Below, in pieces: positions 60,246 through 64,000 of a DNA stretch of 64,000 nt. The translations under genes were made by a program, and so were the position numbers. The DNA is taken from contig NZ_CADEAD010000001.1 of the NCBI RefSeq assembly GCF_902825145.1, positions 415,292 to 479,291 on the forward strand. The letters run 5' to 3'. The notes below the pieces were generated by a model. That model did no database searches, had not been told where the DNA came from, and saw only the letters and a program-made list of their open reading frames with translations. The DNA comes from Bartonella phoceensis (GTDB lineage Bacteria > Pseudomonadota > Alphaproteobacteria > Rhizobiales > Rhizobiaceae). Each line of letters opens with the position of its first letter. The stretch's first letter is position 1.

Positions 60246-60644
60246 ATGCCTGTTTTTTTAAAGCAAATCTTTACATGGTGGAATGGTAATACCATAAATA
60301 CCCGATTTTTTACTTGGCGTAAAGGTCAGCGTATAGGAGAAGATCAGTTTGGGAATGTTTACTATGAGGGAAGCACGCATAAAGATGGTTATCCGCGCCG
60401 TTGGGTTATTTATAAAGATTATTCTGAAGCTTCTACTATTCCACCAGGTTGGCATGGTTGGATTCATCATCGCTGTAATATTCCTCCAACAGAGGAAGAT
60501 TATAAACCCTATGAATGGGAGAAGCCTCATGTTGCCAATATGACAGGAACAAGCGATGCTTATCGACCAAAGGGAGCTATTCCTTACAGTAGTGAGCGTC
60601 CTTGTGTGTATGAAGATTATGATGCATGGTTGCCTAAAAAATAA
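60246..60644 (+). CDS. NDUFA12-like NADH:ubiquinone oxidoreductase accessory subunit
   Basis: The 132-residue protein is the bacterial homologue of the mitochondrial complex I supernumerary subunit NDUFA12 (B17.2). Hallmarks are RKGQRIGEDQFGNVYYE, GYPRRWVIYKDYSEASTIPPGWHGWIHH, a PPTEEDY segment, and NMTGTSDAYRPKGAIP. Alphaproteobacterial complex I contains this subunit. An ATG at 60234 could add four residues (MDDK), and neither start has a decisive ribosome site. A DUF2155 gene follows, in the order seen in relatives. The nuo operon itself is not in the window. Confidence 0.93.
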   Translation: MPVFLKQIFTWWNGNTINTRFFTWRKGQRIGEDQFGNVYYEGSTHKDGYPRRWVIYKDYSEASTIPPGWHGWIHHRCNIPPTEEDYKPYEWEKPHVANMTGTSDAYRPKGAIPYSSERPCVYEDYDAWLPKK

Positions 60645-60702
60645 GATATTTTGGTGTGTGTGTTTTCTCGTTTATGCTATTTTATAAACAGAATTTTTAG
60701 AT

Positions 60703-61149
60703 ATGATTGATGTGATGAGAACCTTTTTACCCTTGGGATTGAAGCGTTTTTTTTGTCTTTGTTTCATAGAAGTTGTAATATTTTTTCCATCAGTTTTTGG
60801 AGGGCAGGCCGAGCGTGTGAGTAATGGAATTGCTGTTTTTGCTGGTCTTGATAAAATCACTGGTCGGACGACGCGTTTTGAAGTTTCTCTTGGTGAAGTT
60901 TATCAATACGGTGCTTTACAGGTATCGCCGCGCGCATGTTATACGAGCTCCAAGGATGAACCAACGCGTACAACTGGTTTTGTTGAAGTCAATGAGGTTA
61001 CATTAGATAAAAAGGTACGGCGTATTTTTACAGGGTGGATGTTTGCAGATAGTCCTGGCTTGAATGCTGTAGAGCATCCTATCTATGACGTGTGGTTAAA
61101 CGATTGCAAACAAGGCAAACAAGATTCTCAGAATCAACCTCTTCCCTGA
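60703..61149 (+). CDS. DUF2155-domain exported protein
   Basis: Unknown function. The 148-residue protein has an N-terminal hydrophobic export signal (about residues 10-33, ending SVFGGQA). The DUF2155 domain follows: GIAVFAGLDKITGRTTRFEVSLGEVYQYGALQVSPRACYTS, then GFVEVNEVT and IFTGWMFADSPGLNAVEHPIYDVWLNDCK. The two cysteines (YTS-adjacent C and DCK) are family-conserved. Neighbours in relatives are NDUFA12, as here, and aat, which is not seen. A periplasmic location is inferred from the signal. Confidence 0.88.
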   Translation: MIDVMRTFLPLGLKRFFCLCFIEVVIFFPSVFGGQAERVSNGIAVFAGLDKITGRTTRFEVSLGEVYQYGALQVSPRACYTSSKDEPTRTTGFVEVNEVTLDKKVRRIFTGWMFADSPGLNAVEHPIYDVWLNDCKQGKQDSQNQPLP

Positions 61150-61742
61150 TTTTTTTTATGAATGATGTATTGAGATCAAAACATTCTTTTTGTTTATTTG
61201 ATAACTTTCCTTTAAGAAGTTAAAGACAGCTTTAGAAAAGAGAGGGGTGGGGTGCTGAAGAAAGGGGGGGTGATGTTTTTATTTGCGTATTTAAAAAGCA
61301 TATTGGTTATTGTACATTTATGATGGTTTTCATAAAAACGCTAACTTTAAATACTAAACTGTAAAGTACCATAATTTTACAGAGAAAATACAAATCAATT
61401 GATGAGATTTTATTCTCACAACGTTTGAGCTTTTTCTTTTTGATGGAGAAGCATATTAAACAGATATATCATCAAAATTATATTCTCTCTACAATAAAGA
61501 TCTCTATGAAATGAATGATTTTAATTGCGTTTTTATGATATAGTAATTTTGTGGACGACATTCTGAATACGCATTTTTCAAAATGTTTTGTACAAGCCAC
61601 AAGGATTTTCATATAGAGATATTTGAAGTTTAGGAGCACGCACCAAATGAAGTTAAGTGTAAAGTTTTTTTATTATCAAAGTAGATAATTTGTTTTGCAC
61701 AAAGAGCTATTGCTTCATCAATAAAGTATGAGATTTTATACA
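61150..61742. other. AT-rich spacer before the rhomboid gene
   Basis: About 590 nt. There is no open frame of note on either strand; G-runs near 61243-61275 stand out only by composition. aat, accB or accC remnants were looked for by motif and not seen. Confidence 0.4.
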
Positions 61743-62483
61743 ATGAAAGATACTGATTACAATTATAATAATGTATCATTTTTTCTCAAACAACCTCCAG
61801 AACCATTATTGAATGTCCCGTTTATTGTCGTTGTTTTGATAACATTTTGTTTTTTTATCTATTTGATTTCGCATTATTTTTTTCCTCTTCAGCTTTCTAT
61901 TGAAAGCCTTAAGATTTTTTCATTTACACCGGTGTTATTTAAGACTGACCCCTTAGCATTTTGTCACACGATTATTAGTTATTCCTTTATGCATAGTAGT
62001 TTTAAACATGTTGCTATTAACATGGCTTGGCTTTTGGTTTTTGGGTCTCCTTTAGCAAGGCAGTTGGGTAGTTTACGTTTTTTAATGTTTTGGATATTAA
62101 CGGCCATAATAGCTGTGTTGACTTATTTTACCTTTCACCAAGAGAGTGCGATATCGCTTGTCGGTGCGTCGGGCGCAGTGTGTGGAATGGTGGGCGCTAT
62201 TGTACGTTATGGTTTTCTTCGAAGTTATTTGGGAGGCAGTGCGCAGAGTGAAAGCCTTTTAGGCCCTTTGTTGTCTATCGAAAAAGCACTAAGTTCGAGG
62301 TGGTTACTTATTTTCGTGAGTGTATGGCTGAGTGTGGATTTTATCATAGGCATTTCTTCTTTTCTCTTTGAAGGAGATGGTATTTCAATTGCGTGGGAGG
62401 TGCATATTAGTGGTTTTTTTTCAGGCTTTTTATTAATCGGTTTTTTTGATATTTCGCGGAAAAAGTTAAAAACTACGATCTAA
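61743..62483 (+). CDS. Rhomboid-family intramembrane serine protease
   Basis: Membrane protease cleaving transmembrane substrates in the bilayer. The 246-residue protein has six or seven helices, the catalytic Ser in LVGASGAVCGMVG (GxSG motif), and the catalytic His in WEVHISGFFSGFL. The HSSFKHVAINMAWLLVFGSPLARQLGS segment supplies the oxyanion-site His and Asn of helix 2. An ATG at 61728 would add five residues. Its last 11 nt overlap the convergent rlmB gene. Substrates are unknown. Confidence 0.93.
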   Translation: MKDTDYNYNNVSFFLKQPPEPLLNVPFIVVVLITFCFFIYLISHYFFPLQLSIESLKIFSFTPVLFKTDPLAFCHTIISYSFMHSSFKHVAINMAWLLVFGSPLARQLGSLRFLMFWILTAIIAVLTYFTFHQESAISLVGASGAVCGMVGAIVRYGFLRSYLGGSAQSESLLGPLLSIEKALSSRWLLIFVSVWLSVDFIIGISSFLFEGDGISIAWEVHISGFFSGFLLIGFFDISRKKLKTTI

Positions 62484-63303
62484 GATATTTATGAGCGGCA
62501 TAAAGCGCTATTGTTGCTGCGTTTGAAACATTTAATGATTTAATATCTCCTGGCATATCAAGGCGTGTTAATGCGCAAACGGTTTCACGTGTTTTTTTAC
62601 GTAAGCCTTTTCCTTCTGCCCCTAAAACAAGAGCAATTTTTTTCCCTGTTAATGCAGTTTCTAGAGGGTATTCACCTTCTGAATCAAGTCCAAAACTCAT
62701 AAAACCCGCTTGATGGAGTTCTTGGAGTGCTTCAGTGAGGTTTCGTACAGTGATATAGTGAATCAGCTCTAAAGCTCCGGATGCGGCTTTAGCGAGAACA
62801 CCACTTTCTTGAGGTGAATGGCGATAAGTCGTAATAAGAGCATCAGCTTTAAATGCAACTGCAGAGCGCATAATAGCACCGACATTATGTGGATCGGTAA
62901 TTTGATCCATGACGATAACAAGATCAGTATTGGTAAGTTGAGAAAATTGACATGGCTTGAGGGGTTTAGTTTCTACAACAATGCCTTGATGAACTGCATC
63001 ATTTCCAACGAGCGCATCAAGTTGTTTTGGTGTACATAATGTCACAGGACAAGGGTAATCTGATTCGGGTATATTTAATCGTTTTAAGGCATTTGGAGTA
63101 ACATAAAGACATTCAAAAATTCTTTTTGGATTTTTTAAAGCAGCGTAAACGGGATGAATACCATAAAGACGTATTTTGCCTTCTTGTAAGGGAGCTGCTT
63201 CCTTTTTTTGGGGTATGACAGATCGAGAAGAGAAGCCTTTTGTATCGCGATATCGGCGACGTAAACGCGCATAATGAGAATTTTTTGATATTTTTTCTTT
63301 CAT
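62473..63303 (-). CDS. rlmB: TrmH-family rRNA 2'-O-methyltransferase (RlmB-like)
   Basis: SPOUT-class enzyme methylating the ribose of G2251 in 23S rRNA. The 276-residue protein has a basic N-terminal extension (about 45 residues), the substrate-binding L30e-like domain (RLYGIHPVYAALKNPKR, VHQGIVVETKPL), and the SPOUT knot with motif 1 DQITDPHNVGAIMRSAVAF, motif 2 ALVLGAEGKGLRKKTRE, and motif 3 DMPGDIKSLNVSNAATIALYAA. Position next to tRNA-Tyr, tRNA-Gly and tuf matches rhizobial genomes and supports RlmB rather than TrmL. Confidence 0.93.
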   Translation of the reverse strand: MKEKISKNSHYARLRRRYRDTKGFSSRSVIPQKKEAAPLQEGKIRLYGIHPVYAALKNPKRIFECLYVTPNALKRLNIPESDYPCPVTLCTPKQLDALVGNDAVHQGIVVETKPLKPCQFSQLTNTDLVIVMDQITDPHNVGAIMRSAVAFKADALITTYRHSPQESGVLAKAASGALELIHYITVRNLTEALQELHQAGFMSFGLDSEGEYPLETALTGKKIALVLGAEGKGLRKKTRETVCALTRLDMPGDIKSLNVSNAATIALYAAHKYLRS

Positions 63304-63511
63304 AACTTCTTTATAGCGTGTTAATGATAAAAATAGAGAGAAAAAAACTGTGATTTAAAATTATTATCAGGAAATTTGTACAGAATCATATTTATTCTGT
63401 TGACAGATCCGATAGTAATCGTCATAACCGCCCCGCAGCCAGTTTGAATTGCAATGAGTGATCCGAGTTTGGCTGTCATGATACCTCGTCGTGCAACTTT
63501 GCCGATGTAAT

Positions 63512-63595
63512 GGAGGGGTGCCCGAGTGGTTAAAGGGGGCGGACTGTAAATCCGTTGCGTATGCTACGTTGGTTCGAATCCAACCCCCTCCACCA
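63512..63595 (+). tRNA. tRNA-Tyr (anticodon GUA)
   Basis: Acceptor GGAGGGG pairs with the CCCCTCC region, and CCA is encoded. The anticodon stem GCGGA/TCCGT closes a loop CTGTAAA with GTA at 34-36. There is a long class II variable arm (TGCGTATGCTACG region) and a T arm with GGTTCGAATCC. It forms a pair with tRNA-Gly before tuf. Confidence 0.97.
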
Positions 63596-63626
63596 TACAT
63601 CGAAGGAGAGTTAGTACGTGGATCAT

Positions 63627-63700
63627 GCGGGTATAGCTCAATGGTAGAGCAGCAGCCTTCCAAGCTGAATATGCGGGTTCGATTCCCGCTACCCGCTCCA
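63627..63700 (+). tRNA. tRNA-Gly (anticodon UCC)
   Basis: GCGGGTA at the 5' end pairs with TACCCGC at the 3' end, with CCA encoded. The D arm is GCTCAATGGTAGAGC, the anticodon loop CTTCCAA gives TCC at 34-36, and the T arm GCGGGTTCGATTCCCGC is complete. Confidence 0.97.
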
Positions 63701-63873
63701 AACAGTTGCTGATGATTGGGCTATTGAGTGTGATAGAGAGATATTTTCGTCATTTTCCCCCGTCTAAGAGTTGTAGTGGTTGGGGCTAGTGAGTGGTCCG
63801 ATTTAATTCAGTTCTACAAGCCTGTTTCCAGGTGCTAACAAAGCAAAGAGAATGAACAAGAGATTTAATAGCG

Positions 63874-64000
63874 ATGGCAAAGAGCAAATTTGAACGTACG
63901 AAGCCGCATGTTAACATTGGTACGATTGGTCATGTTGATCATGGGAAGACTTCATTAACAGCAGCGATTACGAAATATTTTGGTGAATTTAAAGCGTATG
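63874..64000 (+). CDS. tuf: Elongation factor Tu (5' part only)
   Basis: GTPase that brings aminoacyl-tRNA to the ribosome. The first 42 codons are present and run off the right edge: [33 protein letters not shown], with the G1 P-loop GHVDHGKT. The start at ATG 63874 matches other EF-Tu proteins. It follows tRNA-Tyr and tRNA-Gly, the usual arrangement ahead of tuf in the order. Whether there is a second tuf copy elsewhere cannot be told from here. Confidence 0.97.
   Translation, partial: MAKSKFERTKPHVNIGTIGHVDHGKTSLTAAITKYFGEFKAY

Overview
The window looks like a chromosomal segment from a Bartonella species (Alphaproteobacteria, Hyphomicrobiales). It is AT-rich. Its gene order is that of the rhizobial/Brucella core: tatABC-serS, yajC, tpiA-secG-pyrG-kdsA-eno-ftsB-pdhABC-lpd-lipA, ntrYX-trkA, clpPX-lon-hup, and rlmB-tRNA-tRNA-tuf. 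That order is interrupted by long eroded spacers, missing neighbours and one tandem pair of autotransporter genes, as expected for a host-restricted lineage undergoing genome reduction. The genus call is inference from gene order and composition; no database search was run.

Layout. 1-3.6 kb: lptF (cut by the left edge), holC, two tiny overlapping membrane-protein genes and an MHS-type transporter. 4.2-9.8 kb: an eroded autotransporter pseudogene followed by an intact autotransporter paralogue. 10.1-14.6 kb: ndk, then pgsA, uvrC and rlmJ on the minus strand. 14.6-16 kb: mostly decayed DNA with one unrecognised gene remnant. 16-24.5 kb: tatABC, serS, a Pcm-like methyltransferase, an NlpD-like lipoprotein, yajC (no secDF beside it), a Mth938/NDUFAF3-like protein and a phytoene-synthase/NDUFAF6-like protein. 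25-41.2 kb: ppiD (minus), then tpiA, secG, pyrG, kdsA, eno, a TM2-domain gene, ftsB, the pyruvate dehydrogenase genes, lipA and a COQ10/RatA-like gene. A local tandem duplication lies between eno and pdhA. 41.3-43.4 kb: rirA, ispDF and cinA on the minus strand, where ispDF has no ATG/GTG/TTG start. 43.5-49.4 kb: ntrY, ntrX, trkA and a glycosyltransferase. 49.5-54.8 kb: clpP, clpX, lon, hup. 55-64 kb: trmFO, tRNA-Leu, tig, gatB, an NDUFA12 homologue, a DUF2155 protein, rhomboid, rlmB, tRNA-Tyr, tRNA-Gly and the start of tuf.

How the genes work together. Much of the window serves envelope biogenesis and export (LptF, TatABC, YajC, SecG, PpiD, NlpD-like, FtsB, KdsA). Other themes are protein quality control (trigger factor, ClpXP, Lon), central carbon flow from triose phosphate through enolase to acetyl-CoA (TpiA, Eno, PDH, LipA), and complex I assembly or accessory factors (NDUFAF3-like, NDUFAF6-like, NDUFA12). 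RirA and NtrYX are the regulators. The host-interaction element is the autotransporter locus.

Most worth a second look: the tandem autotransporter pair; the apparent ATT start codon of ispDF; the TM2/ftsB tandem duplication, in which each copy has kept a different gene; conserved operons with expected members missing (secDF, surE, ntrBC, hfq, pepA); and a 32-bp near-perfect palindrome at 24902-24933. I found no CRISPR array, insertion sequence, integrase, rRNA or complete prophage.
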